Positions 37,251 through 48,817 of a DNA stretch of 64,000 nucleotides are shown one piece after another. Each line of letters starts with the position of its first letter. The first letter of the stretch is position 1. The stretch is from Aphelenchoides besseyi (lineage: Eukaryota; Nematoda; Chromadorea; Rhabditida; Aphelenchoididae). The stretch covers positions 8,494,001 to 8,558,000 of the forward strand of contig JAMPIQ010000001.1 in assembly GCA_024699855.1 (NCBI GenBank), read 5' to 3'. A program made the position numbers and the translations under genes. The notes beneath the pieces were generated by a model. The model was not told the origin of the DNA. It searched no databases and was given only the letters and a program-made list of their open reading frames with translations.

Positions 37251-37749
37251 TTAACAATCGTTCTGTTTGTCTTCGAGCGTAATGACTTCCGCGTTGTAAG
37301 TTTTGCTCGGATTCTCAGAACCGTCAGTAATGTAACTTTGTGGGATGATTACACGAGAGCAGATCTGAACGTTTTCCGAAGTACAATTGTGTGTAATTCG
37401 CAGTTCGGGATCAATTTTGGTAAGTTCAGCGGCATGACCTAAAGTAACTGTTATCACAAATGACATATTTCCGTTCAACCAGTGATGTTGAAGTAACCGA
37501 CCGGACCATTTATGCCGCCAGTACTTGTGAGTTCTTCAGACATCAAATCGTCGGGATCAACAGTATCTTTGTCCCAAAGACGTACCCACTAAGCTCCACA
37601 ATTATTTCGCTTTCTTTTCGTTAACTTACAACGCCGCCAACATATTCGCTTTTGCAACGGAGCCAACCGTGGACCGAAATACTTTGCGTACTCGCCAAAA
37701 CAACTGGCAAGAGAATCAAGAAGGCAGACGAAATGATAACCAACTTCAT
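37251..37749 (-). CDS. Transthyretin-like (TTL) secreted nematode protein
   Basis: ATG 37749 opens a signal peptide (MKLVIISSAFLILLPVVLAS) followed by SISVHGWLRCKSEYVGG, then WVRLWDKDTVDPDDLMSEEL, PELRITHNCTSENVQICSR and IIPQSYITDG. These are the hallmarks of the nematode transthyretin-like family (beta-sandwich, conserved LWDKD and RITHNC). Three exons with short introns; ends KQNDC then TAA at 37251. Convergent with RFC3 (95 bases between stops) and divergent from trehalase. Function of individual members is mostly unknown; one C. elegans member bridges dying cells to engulfment receptors. This family is the best evidence that the window is nematode. Confidence 0.93.
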
Positions 37750-38136
37750 GGTCGAATCAACGGACCAAATGAATGTTTTCGATGTGATTGAGTTTCTCTC
37801 AGTTTCCGATTTGATTGCTCGTATAAACATTCGAATATTCAACGACGATCATTCTTCTTGTGTTTATTTCCTGGTCGAATTCGATGCAACTGATCGTTGA
37901 TCTTCACGAAGCTTACGGCAAAAATTATTGGAATCTTAGACTCGTGTTCTAGAACGTGTTGTCTTTCCAATTAGATAAGTTAAGGTAGTGTGAAGAACAT
38001 GCGATAGCGTAAAACAAATGTGTTCCATAAATGTCTAATCTCCGCCTTTTTCGGACTGTTAAGCCAAAAAACGAAGCGAATAAATTGACTGTCTTTACAA
38101 GAAGACGATCCACTATTTGCATTGTGTTTATTCATA
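37750..38136. promoter_or_regulatory. Divergent intergenic region between TTL and trehalase genes
   Basis: 387 bases between two divergent starts. No coding or repeat signal beyond shadow frames. Confidence 0.4.
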
Positions 38137-41085
38137 ATGAAAGGTCTAATTGTGTCACTCGTCTTCGGTCTTTGCGCACATTTTGCTCACAGCTCCTGGA
38201 CGCCGTATTTCACCGCAGAACGTCTTGAAGACACGAGCGATGGAATGTGTCTGGACATATTTCCGAACAGGTCAGTGAATGAACTCGAACATATTTGCCG
38301 AACGGATTCCTGACATCTTTACAATCGATAACATAGGTTGAGAAGTCGCTACAAGTAACAGTTTTGTTGGGCTGTAGACTACGCGTTATACTGCTCGACT
38401 GTTCGTTACCTTTCTTTTCGACTTGTTTTGACGTCCGAAAGACAGTAGTCGAAGTCGTAAATTTGGCGCATTGCGAAGTCAACGATAAATTTTATCAGTT
38501 CATGACAATACGCATGTCCGAAACGTGCAGTAATCAGAATGTTTTATCACACGTTCCCAGTCGAACAAAAGACTCCCGCGATTGTTGGGCGCCATTCTAC
38601 ATTTCGTTAATTAACGGAGTGCTGATCGAATTGATAAAGTGAATAAACTTAATGAGCAAAAGCATGCGCTTTATAGTTATAAACAAAATAAGCCTACGAA
38701 GTTGAGCACATGTATTGAAATCTTTCAGAATCGTATACTGTGAAGGACCGTTGATTGAGGCCGTGAATATGCATCGGCTGTACAATGATTCGAGTAAGTG
38801 AGATTCGACTTAAAACACAAACAAACAGCCATTTGCATACAAACACAACGACTAGTGTTACAAATTTCCAGAAGACTACGTGGACAGACCGCTGAGACAA
38901 GATCCAAAGATAATCATGGACGAGTTCTCCAAACGATTTCCCTCAGACATTCGTAAAATTGATCCTGACAAATTGAGAGCATTCGTTGAAGAGTTTTTCT
39001 TTCCACTCACCAAAGAACTTCTTCCTTGCACGCCGACGGATTGGCAAGAAGAACCCGAGAAAATCATGAAGATTCAAGATCCGGAACTGCGTGCTTGGGC
39101 CTTGGAATTGAATGCTTTGTGGCCGACGCTTTGTCGTATAATCGATCCAAAAATGTTAACAGTACGAGACCGTCATTCAATTCTTTGGGTCTCACATCCA
39201 TTTATTGTTCCCGGTGAGTTCTTCTCTACTCCATGGAGGACAATCGTTTGCAATAATTTAGGTGGTCGTTTTCGCGAAGCTTATTACTGGTAAAAAGTTA
39301 GTGCACTTAGAGTCGAACACAATTTTTAGGGACGCATATTGGATCATTCGAGGACTGTTGATTAGTGGAATGACCGAGACCGCAAAACTTATGGTTTACA
39401 ACTTTGCAACAATTATCAAAGAGTAACATAAATCAATTCAATTGTGCAAATATTCCGATTTAGCATTGGATTTATTCCAAATGGTCTTCGAGTTTACTAC
39501 ACGAACCGCTCACAACCACCCATGTTCACTCCGATGGTCTACGCGATCTATCAGGAGACTCAAGATATGGAATTCTTAACCAAAATGATGCCATACATGG
39601 AGATTGAGTTTAAATTTTGGGAGAAAAATCGAAAGTTCGCAGTTGTAAGCGAATCAGGTGTCACTCATGAAGTTTACTTCTACCGCACGCGAACCTCAAA
39701 ACCGCGTCCTGAAACAATGTGGGCAGATTTGAGTGCAAGTGAGCAATTGGACGAAGAAGATCGTCCATTCTTCTTTCAGGTAATTCCAGATAATATATCA
39801 AGTAAACGCGAAATGTTTTAGTCAGCGGCATCAGCTGCGGAATCCGGTTGGGATTTCTCGTGAGTTTATTTTTTTCTTCCGGAGTTGATATTGCAATTTT
39901 CAGATCTCGTTGGTTTTCGGATCCAAAATCAATTTCTACGATGGAGACTGTGGTGATTGCTCCTGTCGATTTGAACTCTTTTATGTGTCGAAATATGGAA
40001 ATTCTGGGTTACTTGAATCGTATTGTTGGTGACACTAAGAAAGCTGTCTACTTCGAAAATATGCACGAAGATTTCATTTGGACACATGACTCAGTATTCT
40101 ATTCTAACGATGCCGGCGGCTGGTATGATTACAACAACCGAACAAAACGACATATTGTTCATAACTACGGAAGCGTAGGAGTACCGCTGTTTACCAACTG
40201 CTACAGCACTTTGGATCAAACAAAACCTCGTCGTCTTTATGACACCTTGGAGGTGATCAGAATCTTCATCAAGAAAGTAACTTGTTTAATTTCAGGCTAC
40301 CGGATTCTTTAGTTAGTTGACAAGGCGATCATTTACGATAATAAGCGACATGTTCGTTTAGGTTTCGCCGGTGGTGTTCCTGTTTCAAATGTTCGCAATA
40401 CAAAACAACAATGGGTAGGTTGAAGAGTGGATTACCATTGAGCAATTTTTGTGTTTTAGGACTTTCCCAATGGGTAAATATTTCGAATTAATGTGATTAC
40501 TCAATTTACAGATGGGCACCTTTGAATCATATGTTTGTCGAGGGATTGCGTCAATCTGCTGATCCAATTATGCAAGATCGTGCGTTTGAAATTGCCACAA
40601 AATGGATACATGGAAACTATCGGGTGTTTAACGAAACAAAGTTAATGTTCGAGAAAGTAAGTGATCATTTGGATCGTCAGTTAAAACAAAGGTGACGATT
40701 ACAAGATTGTTTTTAATCGAAGATTCAAATGTACACGAGTCATTTTCAGTATAACGTGGTAAGCAGTTTAAAATCGTTTTTTATTCTCATGTTTGATTGA
40801 AGATTGGAACGAGTCCTTCTCCGGGCAGTGGTGGTGAATACGCCGTTCAAACTGGTAGTCGTGTTTTCAGTTTCACAGTTTCATCTTTTACATTTAGGTT
40901 TTGGTTGGAGTAATGGTGCGATATTAGATCTGCTCTACACATACTACGATCGTATGCAAGCTCCCGATGCTAACAATAAGGGAGATGGTAAGAAGGACGA
41001 TAAAGGTTCCTTGGCAATAGCTTGCAACGGTTCTTTTGCTCTTATGGTTGTTATGTTGAGTCTTCTGCACTCGTTATTTTCATAA
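38137..41085 (+). CDS. Secreted or GPI-anchored trehalase (GH37)
   Basis: Hydrolyses trehalose to glucose. The best N-terminus is ATG 38137, a signal peptide (MKGLIVSLVFGLCAHFAHSS) spliced over an unusually long intron of about 455 bases to IVYCEGPLIEAVNMHRLYND at about 38729. Signature motifs follow: PGGRFREAYYWDAYW, AESGWDFSSRW (acid residue), QWDFPNGWAPLNHMF and GGEYAVQTGFGWSNGA (base residue). The C-terminus has a hydrophilic spacer (KGDGKKDDKG) and a hydrophobic end (FALMVVMLSLLHSLFS), typical of a GPI-anchor signal. Catalytic motifs are complete. The first intron contains its own open frame, so exon 1 could instead belong to a small separate gene. Confidence 0.9.
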
Positions 41086-41624
41086 ACTCAACTGGAATGG
41101 TGTAAATAGTGTGCGGTCAGTAAAACTTACAATAATGATTAATCGTTGTCAGAAACAATCTTTTCGATTAGTCGGGATTTTAATTATTGTATTCTAATCA
41201 ACTTTGAGGATTGAAGGTCTTGAAATTTTGAGTTTTCACCCAAACCCGAACATTTAATGTTAAGGTCCTATTAAAGCGAACTCCAACGTTTCTTACAGTC
41301 TTGTGTCAAACGCTGAAAGTGATTTGTTTATTACGTTGAGCGTCATTTCCGAATAAAATAGTCAAATGTTAAGTTCATAAACGGAAATTGCAATCGACTG
41401 TGCTTCCAAATTTCGTATAAAAACAATATAAACGGCAGTGAGAAACGCAGATGGACGATAAATTAAGGCAAAACAGAGCAAATTACTCGTATATTAGAAA
41501 TAGGCAAAATAGATTCTTACTGTACGACAATATTGCGAATTGAATGCACAAAAATGTAAAGAAATTACAAACAGATAACGCTAAGAAATGTGAGAGTGTG
41601 GCAAACATGAGATGAGTAAAAATA
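41086..41624. other. Convergent intergenic region between trehalase and innexin
   Basis: 3' ends of both genes. No gene-like frame. Confidence 0.45.
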
Positions 41625-43579
41625 CTAAACAGAAGACATTGAACTCTTCGGTGGAGTGGTATATACGTTTTCGAGAGTTTCGTTGGCGCTTCCTGGCGGT
41701 CGAATCGGAGAATCACGCATTGGAAGAGTGCCGTCGATGTACTCCATTGAATTATCATTATGCGATGGATCATTTTGTCGAGGGTAGATTGAAGAAGGAT
41801 GATAGGGACTAGACTGAATTGAGATATTAGTAGTCAGAATTCTCTAGATTTTACCTTGTAAGTCGATTGGATATCCGGAAGGTTTCGCTTGTATACGTCG
41901 CCTCGAGAAAGCAATGGTTGATCGGACCGGTTCGAAGATTTTGACGGTGTGTTGGATCTTGTTTGTTGGAAGTATTTGCGTGCCAATTCCGTCAGCAAAT
42001 CAAATGTTATGCGACCGCCAATATGCTGTCGAATAAAATGAAGGAGAAGCACACCGTCGTGATTTAAATGATCGGTAACGAACTCACGCATAGTCTCTGC
42101 TCGAGCTCCGAACAACTAAACAATCATATTCGAAGCTAATTGAGTTCAACGAACCTTAAGTTCCGATTGATTCAAATTGGTATAAATAAACTTCACTCGC
42201 AAAGCGGGAATAGTCATGATAAAGAAGTGGTAGAGGAAGTTGATCAACGACACAATTGCAACAAATGAAAGCCACCAGTAAAGGAAGAAGTACAATTTCT
42301 CGTTGATCATATTCATCTAAGCAAGAATTCATTAGGATCTGGAAACTTGATTTTACCATAATCACACATTGAACAGTATGTCGTTGCATGTTTGCTAAAC
42401 GTCGAATCGTGAAGTCACACATAATAACTCGAGGAAAGATCTCGGATTCCTGCCATTCTTCTCCTCGAATTACTTCCATTGCCGTATTGTAGCCCCATTT
42501 GAAGTAATTGCCACCAAGAAAATAGTTGAGCATCACGAGTTGGCCGATGGCATTCAGAACGTACAAATATTTCATGAACAAGTAAAGTACCGTAGCATTC
42601 CAACCCGAACGTGCCAGACGCTAAATTAAAACCGTACATAAAAGACATGTCGAAGAAAAACATACACCACGCATTCGTGGATCAAAAACTTGAACTGAAT
42701 CGTGAATATACTGAGCCAAATTTGAGATTTCTTTTTCACGTTCAGATCCCGTCAATGCTCGACATTTTTGTGCTTCATCAACCAGTGCTCGTGGATTCAA
42801 AGCTAAACAAAGAAGTTCTAAATGCCAGCTATTTTTTCAATCTTACCGGTTTGCTTATGCAAAATCGACCACAAAAAGTTTGGAAATGAGAAAGCCAAGC
42901 TTTGTAGTGCCAAAACAATAGGAACCCACTGAAATGTACGATTGTTTCTATTTTGCTGATCAACAACTTACTCGGTAGTACGAAATACGATCTTCTCGTC
43001 CAACCAAATCTTGTGGTATTTCCTGTATTCAAAAAGTTAACGTCCTTCCTTGATGCGCAAACCTGATCCATTGGGACATAGTAAGAGGATGCAATGAAAC
43101 AATAATCTGAAAAAGGCCGATTAGATGGTTTTTTGTCGAGATATACACTTGCCTTCGCTGTATTTTTCCCACGATCCTAAATGTCAAAACCGTTACATTT
43201 GCACTTTTACATTTGTGCTTCGATATCTAAGTCCCAAAGAAATATAAACAGGTTAAAGACTTCATAATTATGGCATTCAAGTTATCATCCATATTCATTT
43301 CTTGGGACATAAATGTCGAGACAAAAATGTAAAGACGCAGATTTCATATAACCTTTGAACTCGTTTGGAACCCAACATTGAATAGGAGCACCTGTAACTC
43401 AAGTTACAATATTCGTCTTCTCGTCATTCCTAACCAAAATATTGCTTCGCAGAAATCGCAATCGCCGCAAATATTAGCATCAGTGAAGATACATAGTAAC
43501 TGAGCCAATCGACCGAATCAGCCACCGGTTGTAATTTCACTAATTTTATGTATGCGTCGATAAACGGGATGCCCAACAT
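41625..43579 (-). CDS. Innexin (invertebrate gap-junction protein)
   Basis: Four-pass membrane protein forming gap junctions. ATG 43579 opens MLGIPFIDAYIKLVKLQPVA, then helix 1 (YVSSLMLIFAAIAISAKQYF). The family signatures follow: APIQCWVPNEF and EGNYCFIASSYYVPMD (first loop, cysteines), EIPQDLVGREDRISYYQWVP (the YYQWV motif), LALQSLAF (helix 2), EESEIFPRVIMCDF-type segment written here as SEIFPRVIMCDFTIRRL with RHTVQCVIMVNMINEKLYFF (second loop and helix 4). One longer intron (about 200 bases) interrupts the first loop. The cytoplasmic tail is Ser/Pro-rich and ends PPKSSMSSV before TAG at 41625-41627. About 400 residues, complete. Confidence 0.9.
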
Positions 43580-44764
43580 TGTGGATCACCACAACGGAAC
43601 TCTTCCACAGAAAATTTAAATCTGAAACCAACGCTTTCAACAGTTATTTACAGGTAGAGATTAAAGTGCGCGAATAAGCGAAGTTGCAGCCAGATCTACA
43701 AAGTAAACCACGACCCACGACTTTTGACCAAATATGGAACGAAAGCGGAGATTTGGTTTAAGAGGTGAGTGGACAAAAGGAGACGATCCGCGAGTTGTGT
43801 TTGAGCAGTTGACGACAACGCACATACACTGATGTAAAAATATGAGCGTGTTAATACGAGATGAGACGGTTGATTAATGTAGTTAACACGTGCACTCGAT
43901 CTGGGAAATTTCTAGATGAAAGCGCAACGGCCAAAATGACGATCGAACAAATGCGAGCGACGGCTGCAAAGCATTGAAAGCAAATGGTCGCTTATGCTCT
44001 TGAAGAGGGTACCCTCGAAAGTGAACGCTCAGCTTTGCGGCCAACGATTAAACAAAAAGTTTTATTTTGGCAGATGCATTCGACATGTTTTCGAACACGA
44101 AATCGAATGTTCTCGGGGATAATACGTTTAAATTAAGATAAAAACATTGGAGTTTCTGAATCAGATTAGGACTCGAGAATGATGAGAAATCGGTTTGAGT
44201 GGACAAAACGCGCTGACCTGCACCGTAGATGGCGGGTCGAGGTCGGTAGAGATCAACCGAATGCCGAGAAGTCGCCACAACCAAGGACCATGCACTCATT
44301 GCGATTCGACATTTTACGTTCTCTATTGCCTTTCCCAGCCACAACAAAAATGGCAACACGCGCTTAAACTTATCGAACAAAACGATAGAAAACATCGATC
44401 GATACCACGTGTTGGATGCTTTCGATTCTCAGAACTCCCGTTGCAATGTTCGTAGACGCGAGAGAATAAAGTCAATTCGATAAACTGATTCATCGAACAT
44501 GTTTTAAAGCAACATCCAAAGTCGCGGATATGATCGCGAATTCAATCTTCCATTACAAAGATTGTCTCTTGGGCTGAAAGAAATGAGTGTACGCGGAAAT
44601 CGATCAAAACAATCGGAATATTTTCGTTCAGAAAAGACAACTAATTTCAATTGTTATGTTTTTTCGACTACCGATTTCCTGAGAAAAACGTACAGATAGT
44701 CGACGAGAGAAAATAAATGCAAGAGAACGTTGTAGTGCATCGGAGACGAGGAATACAGAGTGTT
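43580..44764. other. Gene-poor region upstream of the innexin gene
   Basis: About 1.2 kb without a supported gene. Contains the innexin promoter; short open frames are not conserved-looking. Confidence 0.45.
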
Positions 44765-44922
44765 CCACGAAGAGTCCTTATTTTCAATCGTGAATAGCTT
44801 CTTTCATAGTTGACATTTTTTGATGCGGTCTTTTGTGTTAGGTAGCTTGAGCTGCCAACTTCTGTTGGTACCTAAGGAATCCTGATTTCATTAGGCAAAT
44901 TACCGAATTTTCGATTTTGACG
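44765..44922 (+). repeat. Left arm of perfect inverted repeat
   Basis: Exact reverse complement of 45274-45431. Confidence 0.95.
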
Positions 44923-45273
44923 AAATGAGTCGCTTTTCGCGCTCACTTTCGGTTTTTCCTCCAAAAGAGATTTTGTTTATTGATCGAATTTCGACACTTT
45001 TACTGTCATTATTAATGATCTTTTCAAGGCAACGTTCGTAATCTTCAATGGCTTCGTCGACCATTTCTTGCCGAAGCTCGTTAAACTCATTGGTCTACCG
45101 TTTGAAAATTGGTTTGATCAGGAACATTTGACCGTTCATAAAGATCGTAATGAGACCGAAACTGGCGTAGAAGTGCTGTTGGACTTTCAGTTTGAGCAAA
45201 AGCGAGAACACAAAACACCTTCTGTTCCGGCGGCCAACTCATTTTTATCGTGAGAAAAAAGCGAAACGATTTG

Positions 45274-45431
45274 CGTCAAAATCGAAAATTCGGTAATTTG
45301 CCTAATGAAATCAGGATTCCTTAGGTACCAACAGAAGTTGGCAGCTCAAGCTACCTAACACAAAAGACCGCATCAAAAAATGTCAACTATGAAAGAAGCT
45401 ATTCACGATTGAAAATAAGGACTCTTCGTGG
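45274..45431 (-). repeat. Right arm of perfect inverted repeat
   Basis: Exact reverse complement of 44765-44922. Confidence 0.95.
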
Positions 45432-45641
45432 GAGATTCCGTAGATCGACGCCGTTCACTCGCCTTCCACCGTTTTCTCGTTTGCGCGCGCTTCTTTTTAT
45501 TTGATTTCGATCGCAATTCAACATGACGTACGCGATTAATGTCTGAAACCTTGAGTTCTCAACAAACATTTGAATTCCACGTAGTCGATACGCACATTAG
45601 CGCTAAGAACCGAACAGAAGTCGATGGTCCACTGTAATAAT

Positions 45642-45689
45642 CGTGAGCACTTGAGCCTTCGTGACGGGTAATCGAATTGCAAACAGAAA
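45642..45689 (-). pseudogene. Zinc-finger fragment (NSITRHEGSSAH)
   Basis: The minus strand encodes NSITRHEGSSAH, matching NSITRHEDSGAH at about 47605-47652. The DNA phrase CTTCGTGACGGGTAATCGAA is shared exactly. This lies in the 480 bases between the foldback element and the zinc-finger/GIY-YIG gene, where I see no other feature. Confidence 0.6.
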
Positions 45690-45911
45690 TAGATTCAGTC
45701 TTATGAACAATCTCCATTACAATTTCGACCACTCCCAACTGGTTTATACTCGGATCGTTACATGTTTTTTGATCTTGAGAAGAAGTTTATTCACGTACTA
45801 TCACCAAGAGATCAACCGTCCAGCAGTTAAATCGATCTCTATCGCGAAGATCCCGCTCCGTCGTCTAAGCTTCCGTAGTCGCTGGGAGCTGCGCTCTTCT
45901 TCGATGGATCA

Positions 45912-47457
45912 ATGACGATCGTAAGCAACAGCAACAAAAAAAGTTGCCATAAGTTTTTGTTGTTGAAAATTTCTGTCGTTTCCTAGCCAAAGCCTTCAAA
46001 TTCCAAATCGTCACCAAAGCCTTTGACTTCCATATCAATTGCTAATCCATTGACCTCTAAATCAACTTCAAAACAGTCTACTTCAAACCCGTCGAAATCA
46101 ACCGTTAATCGATCGACTTCAAAAACCAGAGAACAACTTGCTGATGAACTTCTTGCTTTCGGTCAAGCTAAACTTGAGGAGCTTTTGAAACGTTACTTCG
46201 AACCGACGGCTGCTCCTGGTACGGTAACAAAGTGTCCATTTTCGGAGTGCAAATCAAACGCTATACATAAACACATTTCAACGGTCAGAAATCACTTTAT
46301 CAAAATACATGGACCTCCGGTAACTTATAATTCACTGTTCTTATAAACAACTTCTTGTTTAGATGTATCTCTGTAGAGTCGATGGACGCACAAACACAAA
46401 CGGATTCTCAACTCAAGCACAACTAAACACTCCCATGTTCGCTCATAATGACGTTACACAGAAACGAGCATTTTTGTGTATTGTGTGCGGATATGACCCT
46501 AATCATTTGGATAATATGCAACCACATCACAAGAATTGCCATTACAACGGCAAACGATTGGCTGATAAGCAAATAGCCAAGACTTTGCTTCGATTCGAAT
46601 ACCGTTGCACAATCGATCAAAGCCATTGCAAATTTGGGAAAACGACGTCAACGAATGGCATCGTAATGAGAACTTCTGTGTTTACAGCGACTGCGATCAC
46701 ATTTACGCTCCGGAATTCCAGCGAATGCCACTAGTCGAACGCACTGAATACTTCTTGCGTAAAGTTCCACCGAAAAAGAACGACCTTGATGAGTTTGTCT
46801 TAGCAGTTGTGATGGACGACAAGCTTCATAACGATGGACAAGAACTACGGGAAGTCATCGAAACGTTCCAATGGCCCGAAGTGGACAATGAATACGAAGA
46901 TATGGATGATAAAGCAGGGTACTATTGCTACCTACTTTTTCATGCCAGTTTATTGCCCATTGATACCACTTCCTGCACCTTCAAGGAATTCGTCATTGCA
47001 GCGTTCTACGTAGGCAAAGAAGGTCGAGTTGCGCACCATTTCTGTGGAAGACGAGATGACCACAAAGTAATGATAGTTTTAAATTGTCATTACAGTTCAA
47101 CTGATCATTCAGAACCCCGATTCGGCATGTAAACACTTTATTCGAGGCTTATGGCCAGAAGGAAAGTCGGTGATTTCCTTTAAAATCTGCCCGACAAGTA
47201 TCGAGAAAATGGCATTCACGATGGAAGTTGCAATCATAGATGCCTTGTGGTCTCCGGCACTTGCTAACGTAATTCTTAGAGATTATTATGATCCTGTAGT
47301 TGATTGGACTGAGCACAACAAAAAGGTTCTTGGTAGGTGTCTGATTCTTGACGCTTACAACACACCCGTCAAACAACAACCTGCAAAATCGACAAATCGA
47401 CTGGGCCTCGAAGAACCTTGTTCAGCATTGCGATCAATTAACGACTATGAAATCTAA
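45912..47457 (+). CDS. C2H2-type zinc-finger plus GIY-YIG nuclease-domain protein (LEM-3/ANKLE1-like nuclease)
   Basis: ATG 45912 gives M-T-I spliced to a Ser/Thr/Lys-rich tract (KPSNSKSSPKPLTSISIANP), a helix (ELLAFGQAKLEELLKRYF) and a C2H2-like finger (TKCPFSECKS...RNHFIKIHG). A second Cys/His cluster follows (FLCIVCGYDP...QPHHKNCH) and a third Cys-rich stretch near 46600-46700. The C-terminal half carries GIY-YIG hallmarks in the LEM-3/ANKLE1 style: GYYCYLLFHAS, FVIAAFYVGKEGR, then IRGLWPEGKSVISF, the metal-site Glu in FTMEVAIIDALW and the Asn of PALANVI. Five exons, short introns, TAA at 47455-47457. No ankyrin or LEM motif seen. Family match inferred from motif order. Confidence 0.78.
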
Positions 47458-47467
47458 CAAACTTGTA

Positions 47468-47782
47468 TCAGCGCTTTAATGTATTTCGTATTGTTCCAAT
47501 TTCTATATTACTACATGTTGTTTGAGTTTTCATTTGGTTAGACACTTTTTCCTCTTCGCCAAAAATCAAACACATCGGACAATCGATGTCTGTAGTCCCG
47601 AACACGTGAGCACCTGAATCTTCGTGACGGGTAATCGAATTACGATTGAAATCGATTCTGCCAAAGCGCAAACAAAGTTCGCAAATGATCGGGATTGACG
47701 GCCAGTCGAGTGTCTTCTGTTGTCTTTTGCGATGAGAAATATCGAGCAGTAGTCTCTGACGTTCATAAGATCGAATATGCAC
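47468..47782 (-). pseudogene. Zinc-finger gene fragment
   Basis: A minus-strand frame contains ICELCLRFGRIDFNRNSITR then HEDSGAH and a following CPMCLIFGEEEK, i.e. one C2H2-like unit and half of another. No start codon context or further exons are evident, so this is probably a remnant of a zinc-finger gene related to the fragment at 45642-45689 and perhaps to the fingers of the GIY-YIG gene next to it, with which it is convergent. Confidence 0.5.
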
Positions 47783-48262
47783 AGTTCGATGATTTTGTCA
47801 TAACTTTGTGTAGTGGATTAAGAGTTATTTTCGCTTTGCTAATACAACGATTGCGCTTAATCGATTACAGAACATCACGCTTTAAAGATGGTGCGAATGT
47901 TTGTTTGATTTGAAGCAAATTTTACGATCAATGCATTTGGAAAGTTGGACGTTTGATAAAAAAACGTGCGTCATAAGAACTTCGATGATTAAAACAACGA
48001 CAGAAAGATGAATGTCAAAAGCAGTGACTGAGTCACAAACTATAAGACTTCAGCAGCAACGACTGTTGGACACGATCAATGTGAAATAATTAGGCTTATC
48101 AGCCATCAGTCCTCTGCTCATTAACTACTCTAATTCGAATATCAACGTGCACAAACAAAGACTTCTCGTCCGGTAGGTGTGGAGTTTGGCGTATAAAAAG
48201 AAGAGTTGAATTAACGGCTACATCTTCAGTTAGATTCGCTGCTTTTCACTTAAAACTCAAAA
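47783..48262. other. Intergenic region
   Basis: About 480 bases before the Ly6-type gene; contains its promoter (a TATAAAA-like TATAAAAAG at about 48193). No gene seen. Confidence 0.45.
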
Positions 48263-48616
48263 ATGAGTCGCATTTTGGTTGCTGTTTTGGCGTTGGCTGC
48301 CGTCATGATCTATTCAGAAGCCATCACATGTTGGGTCGGTCAAAAGGACCCTGGACAATCTCCGTTTGAAGCAAGATAATCATCTGTTGAGCAGTTTTAC
48401 TTCATTTTTTAGGTCAAAAACGATTGTCCCACCAATGTCTCATATTGTGGAACTGCTTATGACTCAACAACTGGAGAGTTGTATGGAAATTGTGACCTGA
48501 ACGGTTTTTGTACGTCGCCTGGAACAACGAACATCTCGACCTTCTCAATCACTTGCTGTAATTCTAATCTTTGTAATGATTTGAATAACTCCTCATCGCC
48601 ATTGTTTCATCCTTAA
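48263..48616 (+). CDS. Small secreted Ly6/three-finger-fold protein
   Basis: ATG 48263 opens a signal peptide (MSRILVAVLALAAVMIYSEA) followed by ITCWVGQKDPGQSPFE. The second exon gives VKNDCPTNVSYCGTAYD, LYGNCDLNGFC and the diagnostic C-terminal ITCCNSNLCNDL. Ten cysteines in Ly6/uPAR order are present. There is no C-terminal hydrophobic tail, so the protein is probably secreted rather than GPI-anchored. The single intron 48371-48412 begins GCAAGA, not GT: only this choice keeps frame. A TATAAAAAG motif lies about 70 bases upstream of the ATG. Ends FHP then TAA at 48614-48616. Confidence 0.82.
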
Positions 48617-48817
48617 ATCGATCTAATTTAAATTGGAATCTTGCAAATGAAATTCAAGCAATGCAATAAACAACCATTGGTTTATTATTCGATTAGACAG
48701 AAAAATGAAGGTTGATAAGTAAATGCAGACTAAAACACAACTTGTACTACCCGAATATAGATGATTGAGATTCGTAAAAACTGAAGTACCGTTTTATAAG
48801 AAGAATCAAAAGTTAGT

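Larger units (their letters stand above)
44765..45431. mobile_element. Foldback / MITE-like element with perfect 158-base inverted arms
   Basis: Arms 44765-44922 and 45274-45431 are exact reverse complements over 158 bases, starting CCACGAAGAGTCC at both outer ends; similarity continues patchily inward. The 351-base centre contains a plus-strand open stretch (about 45000-45253, with LPKLVKLIGLPFENWF) of unknown origin. I see no clear target-site duplication. Perfect arms suggest either a recent event or active homogenisation. Confidence 0.8.
45642..47652. repeat. Imperfect direct repeats flanking the zinc-finger/GIY-YIG gene
   Basis: About 45-48 bases at 45642-45689 recur at about 47605-47652 in the same orientation with roughly four in five bases identical (shared core GTGACGGGTAATCGAATT). 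They bracket the whole gene. Confidence 0.65.
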
